Shown in pieces: positions 53,653-62,826 of a DNA stretch of 64,000 nt. The position numbers were made by a program, and so were the translations under genes. The notes below the pieces were generated by a model that was given only the letters and a program-made list of their open reading frames with translations, was not told where the DNA came from and made no database searches. The number at the start of each line of letters is the position of its first letter. Position 1 is the stretch's first letter. The stretch comes from Flavobacteriales bacterium (GTDB lineage: Bacteria; Bacteroidota; Bacteroidia; Flavobacteriales_F; PHOS-HE28). Location: assembly GCA_020635695.1 (NCBI GenBank), contig JACJZH010000005.1, forward strand, positions 186,001 to 250,000, given 5' to 3'.

Positions 53653-55723
53653 AGCGCGCGATCACCACCCGCTCCTGCAGCATGCTGCCATCGCGCAGCA
53701 GCGCACGCAGCACGTAGGTGCCTGCGGGCAGGGCCTGCACGTCCAGCGTGGCCTGTGCGGTGTTCGGGCGCTGGGTCAGGGCCAGGCGGCCGGTGGCGTC
53801 CAGCAGCTCGATGCGTTGCGGGGCCTCGTTCTCCAGCATCACCACCAGTTGCTCGTTGGCGGGGTTGGGGTACACGCGCATCGCGTCGATGGCGCTCTCC
53901 TCCAGGCCTACGCTGAACCCGTCCGGATCGATCACGATCAGGTTGTTGGTGGAGGCGTTCACGGCCCAGATGCGGCCATCAGGACCCACCTTGATGCCCA
54001 TGATGCCGGGGCTGTTGGTCACGATCCGGCCCAGCTCGGTCACCGGCGCACCGCTGATGTCGTACACGATGATGTCGCCATTGGCGTGGTCGCTCACCAG
54101 CAGCCGGTCACCGATCACATCGATGCCGGCGGGCTCCACCAGTCCGGTGTTGATCACCTCCTCCCAGGTGTAGCCGTTCACCACGCTGTATTCCACATAG
54201 GGCTCGTAGGGGTTGCCACCCGGCGGCCAGGTGGGCGTGCCGCCCGGCGTGCCCGTGGTGATGTCCAGCCGCATCACGCGGTCCGCGCCGTGGTCCACCA
54301 CGTAGAGCCAGTTCGTGGCCTTGTCCAGCACCAGGTGGCTCACGATGTGGTCGTTGGGGTCCTTGGTGATGCTGAAGCCCGTGTAGCGGCGGATGATCGC
54401 ATCGGTGTGGTCGTCGTTGCCGGGACCGTGATCGTCCTGGAAGTCGTTGCGCGTCACATCGCCATTGAACCCGTCGGTGACCCAGTACACGTTGGCCGCC
54501 TCGTGCGCGATGCCCTGGCACTCGGGGTTCACGTGCAGCATGTCCAGGTGGCTGCCGTTGCCGCCGCTGGGGCGTGCGTACACGGCCGTATCGCAGCTCC
54601 ACAGGCTGGGGCCGGTGAAGGGTGGCGGACCGTTGTGGTTGGCATCGAAGACGCCGGGGCTCGTGGCGAAGTTGTTGTTGTCGCCCATGGCGATGCCCGT
54701 GGGCAGGCTCATGAAGTGCCAGGCGTTGCCGTCCTTGCGGTATTCGAACACCAGGTCGGGCGCCGTCGCGTCATAGAACGTCACGGTGCTGCCGCCGCTG
54801 TTCTCGGTCTCCTTGTTGATCACCCACACTTCGTTGCGCGCCAGGTCCGGGTGGAAGTCCAGGTCGCGCGGCACCAGCAGGTCCTCGTCCACACCGGCCA
54901 CGTTGACGATCACGGGCGTGCCGCTCAGGTAGTCGTCGATGATGTTCGGGATCGGGGCATTGATCACCATGTCCAGCATCAGCTCGTCATTGCCCGGCAC
55001 CAGGTCGCTGCCGCCGTTGATGTTGGTGCACCACAGCGTCACCTCGAACGGGCCGTTGCCCGCTGGCGTCCACGGCGTGGGGTGGGTGAAGTTCCAGGTC
55101 TCCCCGGCGTTCAGGTTCATGCCGTTCAGCGTGGCGGTCACCACCGGCCCGCCCGTCACCTGGTAGTTCAGGTCGAAGCTGGTGACCGGGACGGCCCCGA
55201 AGCTCTTCACCTCCCCGGTGAAGGTCACGTCCTCGCCCTCGAAGGCATACAAGGGGCTGAAGCTCTTGGTCACCGCCATGTCGCGGTCCGGGGGCAGCTC
55301 CGCCACGAAGGTGAAGGTCTGCCCGGCGCCGGTCCCCGTGAACTGGGCCGTGCTGATGCCGTTCACGTACACCTCGAACATCAGACCGCCATCGCCCCAG
55401 TCATCCGCCCAGAAGATGTCGTAGCTGGCTCCCAGCGTCAGGCACCACGGGCCTTCGGTGTAGGTGGTGTTGTTCAGGTATCCCCCGGGCGTCTGGTTCT
55501 GCGCACCGGCTCCATTGCAGCCCACGGCATTGTTCCCGCCGCTGAAAAGGGTCCCGTTGCCGCAGGCGTTCCCACTGGGAAGCAGCTCCCAGTACACCTC
55601 GTAACCGTAGTTGTCCGTGGTGGCGGCGATGGTCACCTCCACCTCGCCGGGAGGGCATTGGCCGAAGGAGATCAGGGGTAGGGTAAGCAGGGCCGTTCCT
55701 GCCAGGAATGGAAGAGTACGCAT
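53651..55723 (-). CDS. Secreted NHL/beta-propeller-like protein with T9SS type A sorting domain
   Basis: 690 residues from the ATG at 55723. The signal peptide ends LPLISFG. Residues 25-130 are a small beta-domain with DDWGDGGLMFEVYVNG. Residues about 260-590 contain propeller-like repeats (PRDLDFHPDLARNEVWVIN, LVLDKATNWLYVVDHGADRV, PAGIDVIGDRLLVSDHANG, IMGIKVGPDGRIWAVNAST), as in NHL domains. The C-terminus starts MRVYPNPANEQLVVML and ends SMLQERVVIAR, a standard type A signal. No catalytic motif is obvious. Confidence 0.82.
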   Translation of the reverse strand: MRTLPFLAGTALLTLPLISFGQCPPGEVEVTIAATTDNYGYEVYWELLPSGNACGNGTLFSGGNNAVGCNGAGAQNQTPGGYLNNTTYTEGPWCLTLGASYDIFWADDWGDGGLMFEVYVNGISTAQFTGTGAGQTFTFVAELPPDRDMAVTKSFSPLYAFEGEDVTFTGEVKSFGAVPVTSFDLNYQVTGGPVVTATLNGMNLNAGETWNFTHPTPWTPAGNGPFEVTLWCTNINGGSDLVPGNDELMLDMVINAPIPNIIDDYLSGTPVIVNVAGVDEDLLVPRDLDFHPDLARNEVWVINKETENSGGSTVTFYDATAPDLVFEYRKDGNAWHFMSLPTGIAMGDNNNFATSPGVFDANHNGPPPFTGPSLWSCDTAVYARPSGGNGSHLDMLHVNPECQGIAHEAANVYWVTDGFNGDVTRNDFQDDHGPGNDDHTDAIIRRYTGFSITKDPNDHIVSHLVLDKATNWLYVVDHGADRVMRLDITTGTPGGTPTWPPGGNPYEPYVEYSVVNGYTWEEVINTGLVEPAGIDVIGDRLLVSDHANGDIIVYDISGAPVTELGRIVTNSPGIMGIKVGPDGRIWAVNASTNNLIVIDPDGFSVGLEESAIDAMRVYPNPANEQLVVMLENEAPQRIELLDATGRLALTQRPNTAQATLDVQALPAGTYVLRALLRDGSMLQERVVIAR

Positions 55724-55750
55724 GAAGTTCAGTATTGGTGCACGCAAGCC

Positions 55751-55758
55751 CTAAAGCT
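55751..55758 (-). promoter_or_regulatory. Candidate -7 element for the T9SS gene
   Basis: The reverse strand reads TAGCTTTA, 27 nt before the ATG at 55723. Confidence 0.4.
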
Positions 55759-55867
55759 ACGGGTCAGCTGACGATCGTCATGGGCCGATCGTTGGAAAGA
55801 CTGGGGATCCCTTCGGTACCGCATGGCCGTCCACGTGGGCCCTCAGCAGGAATGGGCGCGTGGTCCG

Positions 55868-55875
55868 TACCTTGG
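55868..55875 (+). promoter_or_regulatory. -7 element for the AraC-type regulator
   Basis: TACCTTGG, 7 nt before the in-frame GTG at 55883. It places the transcription start after the upstream ATG at 55823, which argues for the GTG start. Confidence 0.5.
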
Positions 55876-55882
55876 AATTCCA

Positions 55883-56467
55883 GTGGCGGAAGATCCAGGG
55901 AATACGGAACTGATCGTGCGCAACATGGTCTGTGACCGGTGCCGGTCGGCCGTGGGGCGGGTGTTCCAGGAACTGGGCATCCCGGTCAGGCACATCGACC
56001 TGGGTGAAGTGGAGCTGAGGGAAGCCTTACCCGCCGACATGTGGCCTCGCTTGCGCCAGGCGCTTCAAATGAACGGCTTCGACCTGGTGGAGGACCAGGA
56101 TGCCCGGGTGATCACCAAGGTGAAGGCCGAAGTGGTGCGGCGCGTGCATCACGAGGCTGGTGGACGGGTGGACCTGGCCACCTTGGTACGAGACACGGTG
56201 CACCGTGAATTGTCGTCCGTGAGCAAGCTGTTCTCGGAAGTGGAGGGCATGACCCTGGAGCACTACTTCCTGCTGCAGCGCCTGGAGCGGGTGAAGGAAC
56301 TGATCCGCTACGGGGAAATGACCTTCTCGGAGATCGCCTTCTCTGCGGGCTTCAGCAGCGCGGCGCACTTGAGTGCACAGTTCAAGCAGCTCACGGGCAT
56401 GACGCCCACGGCCTTTCGACAGCTATCCCAGGCGGGACGCACCCCGCTGGACCAGCTGGGTCCGTAG
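55883..56467 (+). CDS. AraC family regulator with HMA-like CxxC N-terminus (predicted copper sensor)
   Basis: 194 residues from the GTG at 55883; the frame is open to an ATG at 55823. Residues 8-85 resemble a heavy-metal-associated fold, with the motif NMVCDRCRSAV (Cys17/Cys20) where HMA domains have GMxCxxC, followed by VRHIDLGEVEL. Residues about 100-190 carry an AraC double helix-turn-helix, including TFSEIAFSAGFSSAAHLSAQFKQLTGMTP. It is directly upstream of copA in the same direction. Metal sensing by the CxxC and control of the copper genes is inferred from the motif and context. Confidence 0.75.
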   Translation: MAEDPGNTELIVRNMVCDRCRSAVGRVFQELGIPVRHIDLGEVELREALPADMWPRLRQALQMNGFDLVEDQDARVITKVKAEVVRRVHHEAGGRVDLATLVRDTVHRELSSVSKLFSEVEGMTLEHYFLLQRLERVKELIRYGEMTFSEIAFSAGFSSAAHLSAQFKQLTGMTPTAFRQLSQAGRTPLDQLGP

Positions 56468-56550
56468 CACGATGTAAGACTTTCCCGGGATCTTGTAAGG
56501 GGTCTGGGCGCCGCCGTGTCGTGCTTTGCATCATCATCCCAATGCGAGCC

Positions 56551-58980
56551 ATGAAGACCGAAGCCACCACCATCAAGCTCCCCATCGAAGGCATGGACAG
56601 CGAGCACTGCGCGCTGATCGTGGACAAGACCGTGGGCGACGTGCCCGAGGTGCAGGAACACCATGTGGAGCTGAACAACCGCGTCGCCGTGCTCCGCAGC
56701 GAGCGGCCGGTGGAGGCCGTGCAGCATGCCGTCCAGGCCATCCGGGACAACGGCTACGACGTGCCCACCATGAAGCGCACCATCCCGGTCACCGGCATGA
56801 CCTGCGCGAGCTGCGTGGCCAGCGTGGAGAGCATGTTGCTGGCCACCCCCGGGGTGCTGAAGGCCGCGGTGAACCTGGCCACCAACACGGTGCAGGTGCA
56901 GTACGTGCCCAGCGTGATCGACGAGCGCGGCATGCGCAAGGCGGTCCAGAGCATCGGCTACGACCTGGTGATCGAGGCGGAGCAGAGCGGGACCACCGAC
57001 CTGGAGGAGCTCCAGCGCGTGCGCATGCGTACCCTGAAGCAGCGCCTGATCGCGTCCATCGTGCTCAGCGTGCCGCTGGTGGTCATCGGGATGTTCCTGA
57101 TGCATGAGCCCTGGGCCAACTTCACCATGTGGCTGCTGGCCACGCCGGTGGTGCTGGTCTTCGGGCGGCAGTTCTTCATCAATGCCTGGAAGCAGGCGAA
57201 GCACCGCAGCGCCAACATGGACACGCTCGTGGCGCTGAGCACGGGGGTGGCCTATCTCTTCAGCGTCTTCAACACCATGTACCCCGCGTTCTGGACCGAG
57301 CGCGGGCAGGAACCACACGTGTACTTCGAGGCGGCCGCGGTGGTCATCACCTTCATCCTGCTGGGCAAGTTCCTGGAGGAGCGTGCCAAGGCCGGCACCA
57401 GCAGCGCCATCAAGAAACTGATGGGTCTGCGCCCGAACACCGTGCAACGCGTGAAGGCCGACGGCAACACCGAGCAGGTGCCCATCGCCGAAGTGGACGT
57501 GGACGATGTGCTGCTCGTGCGGCCCGGCGAGAGCATCGCCGTGGACGGCGAGGTGATCGAGGGCGAGAGCTACGTGGACGAGAGCATGATCAGCGGCGAG
57601 CCCGTACCCGTGGCGAAGGGCCAGGGTACCTCGCTGCTCGCAGGCACCATCAACCAGAAGGGCAGCCTGAAGATGCGCGCGAAGAAGGTGGGCGGCGCCA
57701 CACTGCTGGCGCAGATCGTGCAGGCGGTGCAGGAGGCGCAGGGTAGCAAGGCGCCTGTGCAACAGCTGGTGGACAAGGTCGCGGCGGTCTTCGTGCCCAT
57801 CGTGATCGGCATCGCCATCCTGAGCGCCATTGTCTGGTGGGTGCTGGGCGGTGAACATGCCTTTACGCAGGGCCTGCTCGCGCTGGTCACCGTGCTGGTG
57901 ATCGCCTGCCCCTGTGCGCTGGGCCTGGCCACGCCCACGGCGATCATGGCCGGGGTGGGCAAGGGCGCCGAGAACGGCATCCTGATCAAGGACGCGGAAA
58001 GCCTGGAGCGGGCACGCAAGATCACCGCCATCGTGCTGGACAAGACCGGCACCATCACCGAGGGCAGTCCCGAGGTGGTGGACGCCGTGGGACTGGATGA
58101 CCCAGAAGCGGCGTCCGCGTTGCTGGCCATCGAATCCCGTTCGGAGCATCCCCTGGCCGAGGCTGTCGTGCGTCATCTGCTAAACCTTCAACCCCCAACG
58201 GATGCCAACCTTCAACCTTCCAGCTTCGAGAGCCTGACCGGCAAGGGCGTGAAGGCCACGGTGAACGGCACCACCTGGATCGTGGGCAGCCCACGGCTGA
58301 TGGAGGAGAGCGGCATCCGGATCGACAGGTCGTTCCGGGACAAGGAACGCACCTGGCAGGGGGCCGCGCACACGGTGATCTGGTTCGCCGACCAGGACCG
58401 GGTGCGCGCTGCCATCGCCATCGCCGACCGCATCAAGCCCTCGGCGAAGGAGGCCATCGCCCGGCTGAAGGACGAAGGCGTGGCGGTGTACATGCAGACC
58501 GGCGATGCGCGGCGCACGGCCCAGGCCGTGGCGCAGCAGGTGGGCATCGAGCACTTCCGCAGCGAGGTGCTGCCCAGGGACAAGGCCGTGTTCGTGGCCA
58601 CCCTGCAGGAGCAGGGCCAGGTGGTGGCCATGGTGGGCGATGGCATCAACGACAGCGAGGCGCTGGCGAAGGCCGATGTGAGCATCGCCATGGGCAAGGG
58701 CAGCGACATCGCCATGGACGTGGCGCGCATGACCCTGATCAGCACCGACCTGAACACCATCCCACGGGCCATCACGCTATCGCGCAAGACGGTGCGCCTG
58801 ATCCGCCAGAACCTCTTCTGGGCCTTCATCTACAACGTCATCGGCATCCCCATCGCCGCCGGTGTGCTCTATCCGTTCACCGGCTACCTGCTCAACCCCA
58901 TGATCGCCGGTGCGGCCATGGCCTTCAGCAGCGTGAGCGTGGTGAGCAACAGCCTGAGGCTGAAATGGGCCCAACTTTAA
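56551..58980 (+). CDS. copA: Copper-translocating P1B-type ATPase
   Basis: 809 residues from the ATG at 56551 (alternative 56542). Two HMA domains come first. The first is degenerate (GMDSEHC, one Cys20 only); the second is intact (GMTCASC, Cys85/Cys88). Eight transmembrane segments surround the CPC metal site (Cys453/Cys455) in ACPCALGLATPT, with the phosphorylation motif DKTGT (Asp497), the SEHPLAEA His of the nucleotide domain, and GDGINDSEAL. The late NLFWAFIYNVIGIPIAAG and MAFSSVSVVSNSLRL blocks are those of Cu+ pumps. Residues about 545-558, in the nucleotide-binding domain, are encoded by heptamer repeats. It exports cytosolic Cu+. Confidence 0.94.
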   Translation: MKTEATTIKLPIEGMDSEHCALIVDKTVGDVPEVQEHHVELNNRVAVLRSERPVEAVQHAVQAIRDNGYDVPTMKRTIPVTGMTCASCVASVESMLLATPGVLKAAVNLATNTVQVQYVPSVIDERGMRKAVQSIGYDLVIEAEQSGTTDLEELQRVRMRTLKQRLIASIVLSVPLVVIGMFLMHEPWANFTMWLLATPVVLVFGRQFFINAWKQAKHRSANMDTLVALSTGVAYLFSVFNTMYPAFWTERGQEPHVYFEAAAVVITFILLGKFLEERAKAGTSSAIKKLMGLRPNTVQRVKADGNTEQVPIAEVDVDDVLLVRPGESIAVDGEVIEGESYVDESMISGEPVPVAKGQGTSLLAGTINQKGSLKMRAKKVGGATLLAQIVQAVQEAQGSKAPVQQLVDKVAAVFVPIVIGIAILSAIVWWVLGGEHAFTQGLLALVTVLVIACPCALGLATPTAIMAGVGKGAENGILIKDAESLERARKITAIVLDKTGTITEGSPEVVDAVGLDDPEAASALLAIESRSEHPLAEAVVRHLLNLQPPTDANLQPSSFESLTGKGVKATVNGTTWIVGSPRLMEESGIRIDRSFRDKERTWQGAAHTVIWFADQDRVRAAIAIADRIKPSAKEAIARLKDEGVAVYMQTGDARRTAQAVAQQVGIEHFRSEVLPRDKAVFVATLQEQGQVVAMVGDGINDSEALAKADVSIAMGKGSDIAMDVARMTLISTDLNTIPRAITLSRKTVRLIRQNLFWAFIYNVIGIPIAAGVLYPFTGYLLNPMIAGAAMAFSSVSVVSNSLRLKWAQL
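58185..58222 (+). repeat. In-frame heptamer repeat cluster inside copA
   Basis: Units CCTTCAA, CCCCCAA, a degenerate 10-mer CGGATGCCAA, then CCTTCAA and CCTTCCA. They encode NLQPPTDANLQPSSF, a linker-like insert in the nucleotide-binding domain. The units match those before the aldo/keto reductase gene. Confidence 0.65.
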
Positions 58981-59025
58981 GGGACCAGGACCACCAAGAG
59001 TGACACGAAGGATCCAGTCCAGGTC

Positions 59026-62000
59026 ATGTTGAACAAGCTCATCACCTACTTCCTGAACAACCGGCTGGTGACGCTGTTGCTGCTGGCCGTGCTGGTGGGC
59101 TGGGGCATCATCACCGCGCCCTTTGGCTGGCAGGTGGACCCGCTGCCTTCCGACCCGGTGCCGGTGGATGCCATCCCCGATATCGGCGAGAACCAGCAGA
59201 TCGTGTTCAGCAACTGGGCCGGCCGTTCCCCGCAGGACATCGAGGACCAGGTGACCTACCCGCTCACCACCGCGCTGCTGGGCATCCCCGGCGTGAAGTC
59301 GATCCGGAGCACTTCGATGTTCGGCTTCTCGAGCATCTATGTCCTGTTCGACGAGGACGTGGAGTTCTACTGGTCGCGTTCACGGATCCTGGAGAAGATC
59401 AACGCGCTGCCTTCAGGGTTGCTACCCGAAGGCGTTCAACCCGCGCTCGGGCCGGATGCCACGGCGCTCGGGCAGGTGTACTGGTACACCCTGGAGGGCC
59501 GCGATCCCGATGGCCGGGTCACCGGAGGCTGGGACCTGGACGAGCTTCGCAGCGTTCAGGACTTCCAGGTGAAGTACGCGCTGAACGGGGTGGAGGGGGT
59601 GAGCGAAGTGGCCTCCATCGGAGGCATGGTGCGGGAGTACCAGGTGGACGTGGACCCCGAGGCGCTGAAGGCCTTCGGCATCGGCATCCACCAGGTGATG
59701 CAGGCCGTGCGGAACAGCAACCGCGATGCCGGCGCCAAGACCATTGAGGTGAACCAGGTGGAGTACCTCGTACGCGGCCTCGGGTACATCCGCTCCGTGG
59801 AGGACCTGGAACAGGCGGTGGTGGCCGTGAACGACAACGTGCCGCTCCGCATCAGGGACGTGGCGCGGGTGACCCTTGGACCCGCCACCCGAAGGGGCCT
59901 GCTGGACAAGGGAGGGGCGGAGGTGAGCGGCGGGGTCGTGATCGCGCGCTATGGCGCGAACCCCTTGGCCACCATCCAGGCCGTCAAGGACAAGATCGCG
60001 GAGATCGCCCCGGGGCTGCCAAGCAAGGTGCTGGACGATGGCCGGGTAAGCCAGCTCACCATCGTGCCGTTCTACGACCGCACGCAGCTAATCCAGGAAA
60101 CGCTCGGCACGCTGGAGGAGGCGCTTTCACTGGAGGTGCTCATCACCATCATCGTGATCCTGGTCATGGTGGCCGAGCTCCGCAGCTCCCTGGTCATCGC
60201 CTCCCTGCTGCCCCTGGCGGTGCTCCTGGTCTTCATCGCCATGCGCTATTTCCACGTGGACGCCAATATCGTGGCGCTCTCCGGCATCGTGATCGCCATC
60301 GGCACCATGGTGGACCTGGGCATCATCCTCTCGGAGAACGTGGTGCGCCACCTGCGTGAGCAGGGTGTGGTCAAGGACCTGCGTCGCACCATCCAGGAGG
60401 CCGCGATCGAGGTGGCCCCGGCCATCGTGACCGCGGTTTCCACCACCATCGTCAGCTTCATCCCGGTATTCACCCTGGAAGCTGCTGAGGGCAAGCTGTT
60501 CCGTCCGCTGGCCTTCACCAAGACCTTCGCGCTCACCGGTTCCGTGCTGGTCACCTTGTTCCTCCTGCCCACCTTCATCCACCTGGTCTTCGGCATCGAT
60601 GCCCGCCGGCGGGGTATGCGTTGGATGGTGCGGGGCGTGATGCTCGTCGGAGGCGCGTTCGCGTTCTGGAACGGATCGCTATGGGCAGGGATCACGCTGC
60701 TGGCGCTCCTGGCCACCCATGTTCTGGTGGATCGCTTGAGTGGACGCGACACGCGGTGGCAGTACCTGCCGCTGGTGGTGGTGTTGCTAGCGGTGGTCTG
60801 GTTGCTGGCCGGGCTCTGGCGGCCCCTGGGGGTGGAGCGCTCACTGGTGCTGAACGTGGTGCTCGTCGGCCTCGCGATCGGAGCGATCCTGCTCTTCCTG
60901 TGGTCGTTGCAACGCTACTACCCCATGATCCTGGGCTGGTGCCTGCGGCACAAGACGTTGTTCCTTTCCATCCCTGCTGCGATCATTCTGTTCGGGCTGC
61001 TCATCTGGCAGGGATCGGACAAGTTGCTTTCGCCGATCAAGGCAGGCGCACGAGCGATCGGCTGGGACATCGCGGACACGTCGCCATGGCGGGGTCTGGC
61101 CTCGGTCTTCCCCGGAGTGGGCCGGGAGTTCATGCCCGCACTGGACGAGGGCAGCTTCCTGCTGATGCCGACCTCCATGCCGCATGCCGGTGTGGAGCAG
61201 AACCACCGCGTGGTGCAGCAGCTGGACATGCGGGTGATGGCCATCCCCGAAGTGGAGCTGGTGGTGGGCAAGTTGGGGCGTGCTGAGACCGCCCTGGACC
61301 CAGCGCCCATCAGCATGTACGAGAACATCATCAACTACCGACCCGAGTACGAGGTGGACGACAAGGGGCATCGCATCACCTTCCGCACGGACAGGCAGGG
61401 GCGCTTCATCCTAGCCGACGGCGACACCGTTTCGCAGGAGGACGCCCTCGTGGCCGGGTTCGACCGGGACCGGCTGGTGCCTGCCGAAAGGGGTCGCTAT
61501 TTCCGCAACTGGCGCCCGCACATCCGGCGCACCGATGACATCTGGGCCGAGGTGGTCGCGGCCACTTCGCTTCCCGGGGTCACTTCCGCACCCAAGCTGC
61601 AGCCGATCGAGACCCGGCTGGTGATGCTGCAGACCGGCATGCGCGCACCCATGGGCATCAAGGTGTTCGGCCCGGACCTGCCCACCATTGAGCGTTTCGG
61701 CAGGGAGTTGGAGGGTGTGCTGAAGGAGGTCCCATCGGTGAAGGCCGAGGCCGTGTTCGCCGACCGGATCGTGGGCAAGCCCTACCTGCAGGTGCGGTGG
61801 GACCGCGAGGCCATCGCGCGCTACGGGCTCACCATCGAGGACCTGCAGCGCACCCTGGAGACCGCCATCGGTGGCATGGCCATCACCACCACCGTGGAGG
61901 GCCGGGAGCGCTATCCCGTGCGGGTCCGTTATCCGCGGGAGCTGCGCGACGATCCCGACCAGCTGCGGCGCGTGCTGGTGCCGACGCCCACCGGTGTGCA

Positions 62001-62826
62001 GGTGCCCCTCGGCGAATTGGCGGACGTGGAGTACGAGCGTGGCCCCCAGATGATCCGTAGCGAGGACACCTTCCTCGTCGGCTACGTGCTCTTTGACAAG
62101 CGCAAGGGCGAGGCGGAGGTGGACGTCGTGCTCGATGCACAACGAGCCATCCAGGACCGCATCGACGATGGTTCCCTGAAGGTCCCGGCCGGGGTGAGCT
62201 ACCGGTTCTCCGGCAGCTACGAGAACTCGCTCCGGGCCGAGAAGCGCCTGATGGTGGTGGTGCCGCTGGTGCTGTTGTCCATCTTCCTGATCCTCTATTT
62301 CCAGTTCCGCGCGGTGCCCACATCGCTCATGGTCTTCGCGGGTGTGGCGGTCGCTTTCTCGGGCGGGTTCATGCTCATCTGGCTCTACGGACAGGACTGG
62401 TTCATGAACGTCGATCTCTTCGGGCGCTCCATGCGCGACCTTTTCCAGATCCACCCGGTGAACCTGAGCGTGGCGGTCTGGGTGGGCTTCATCGCTCTCT
62501 TCGGAGTGGCCACGGACGACGGCGTGCTGATGGCCACGTACCTGGACGATCAGTTCAGGAAGAGCACCCCCACGGATGTGGCCGCCGTGCGTGCGGCGGT
62601 GGTGAAGGCCGGGATGAAACGGGTACGTCCCGCCATGATGACCACGGCGACCACGCTCATCGCACTGCTGCCCGTGCTCACGTCCACGGGCCGTGGTTCG
62701 GACATCATGGTCCCCATGGCCATCCCTTCGTTCGGCGGGATGGTCGTTGCCAGCATCACCATTTTCGTTGTTCCCGTGCTCTATTGTGCCCGCATGGAAC
62801 GGCGGCTGAAGGACCAGCGACCATGA
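59026..62826 (+). CDS. cusA: CusA/CzcA-type heavy-metal RND efflux permease
   Basis: 1266 residues, about 200 more than E. coli CusA. TM4 reads IAIGTMVDLGIILSENVV, nearer to the copper/silver (CusA) than the zinc/cobalt (CzcA) type. The periplasmic block GREFMPALDEGSFLLMPTSMPHAG is typical of the family. Two insertions explain the length: extra hydrophobic segments after TM6 (about residues 525-690), and a periplasmic insert (NIINYRPEYEVDDKGHR to NWRPHIRRTDDIW). The gene lies 45 nt after copA and its stop overlaps the next start (ATGA). Metal specificity is inferred. Confidence 0.85.
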   Translation: MLNKLITYFLNNRLVTLLLLAVLVGWGIITAPFGWQVDPLPSDPVPVDAIPDIGENQQIVFSNWAGRSPQDIEDQVTYPLTTALLGIPGVKSIRSTSMFGFSSIYVLFDEDVEFYWSRSRILEKINALPSGLLPEGVQPALGPDATALGQVYWYTLEGRDPDGRVTGGWDLDELRSVQDFQVKYALNGVEGVSEVASIGGMVREYQVDVDPEALKAFGIGIHQVMQAVRNSNRDAGAKTIEVNQVEYLVRGLGYIRSVEDLEQAVVAVNDNVPLRIRDVARVTLGPATRRGLLDKGGAEVSGGVVIARYGANPLATIQAVKDKIAEIAPGLPSKVLDDGRVSQLTIVPFYDRTQLIQETLGTLEEALSLEVLITIIVILVMVAELRSSLVIASLLPLAVLLVFIAMRYFHVDANIVALSGIVIAIGTMVDLGIILSENVVRHLREQGVVKDLRRTIQEAAIEVAPAIVTAVSTTIVSFIPVFTLEAAEGKLFRPLAFTKTFALTGSVLVTLFLLPTFIHLVFGIDARRRGMRWMVRGVMLVGGAFAFWNGSLWAGITLLALLATHVLVDRLSGRDTRWQYLPLVVVLLAVVWLLAGLWRPLGVERSLVLNVVLVGLAIGAILLFLWSLQRYYPMILGWCLRHKTLFLSIPAAIILFGLLIWQGSDKLLSPIKAGARAIGWDIADTSPWRGLASVFPGVGREFMPALDEGSFLLMPTSMPHAGVEQNHRVVQQLDMRVMAIPEVELVVGKLGRAETALDPAPISMYENIINYRPEYEVDDKGHRITFRTDRQGRFILADGDTVSQEDALVAGFDRDRLVPAERGRYFRNWRPHIRRTDDIWAEVVAATSLPGVTSAPKLQPIETRLVMLQTGMRAPMGIKVFGPDLPTIERFGRELEGVLKEVPSVKAEAVFADRIVGKPYLQVRWDREAIARYGLTIEDLQRTLETAIGGMAITTTVEGRERYPVRVRYPRELRDDPDQLRRVLVPTPTGVQVPLGELADVEYERGPQMIRSEDTFLVGYVLFDKRKGEAEVDVVLDAQRAIQDRIDDGSLKVPAGVSYRFSGSYENSLRAEKRLMVVVPLVLLSIFLILYFQFRAVPTSLMVFAGVAVAFSGGFMLIWLYGQDWFMNVDLFGRSMRDLFQIHPVNLSVAVWVGFIALFGVATDDGVLMATYLDDQFRKSTPTDVAAVRAAVVKAGMKRVRPAMMTTATTLIALLPVLTSTGRGSDIMVPMAIPSFGGMVVASITIFVVPVLYCARMERRLKDQRP

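Noticed and set aside
53435..55681. 748-codon open frame on the + strand opposite the T9SS gene
   Set aside because: The reverse strand encodes a signal peptide, propeller repeats and a type A sorting domain; the + frame is Val/His/Gly-rich noise.
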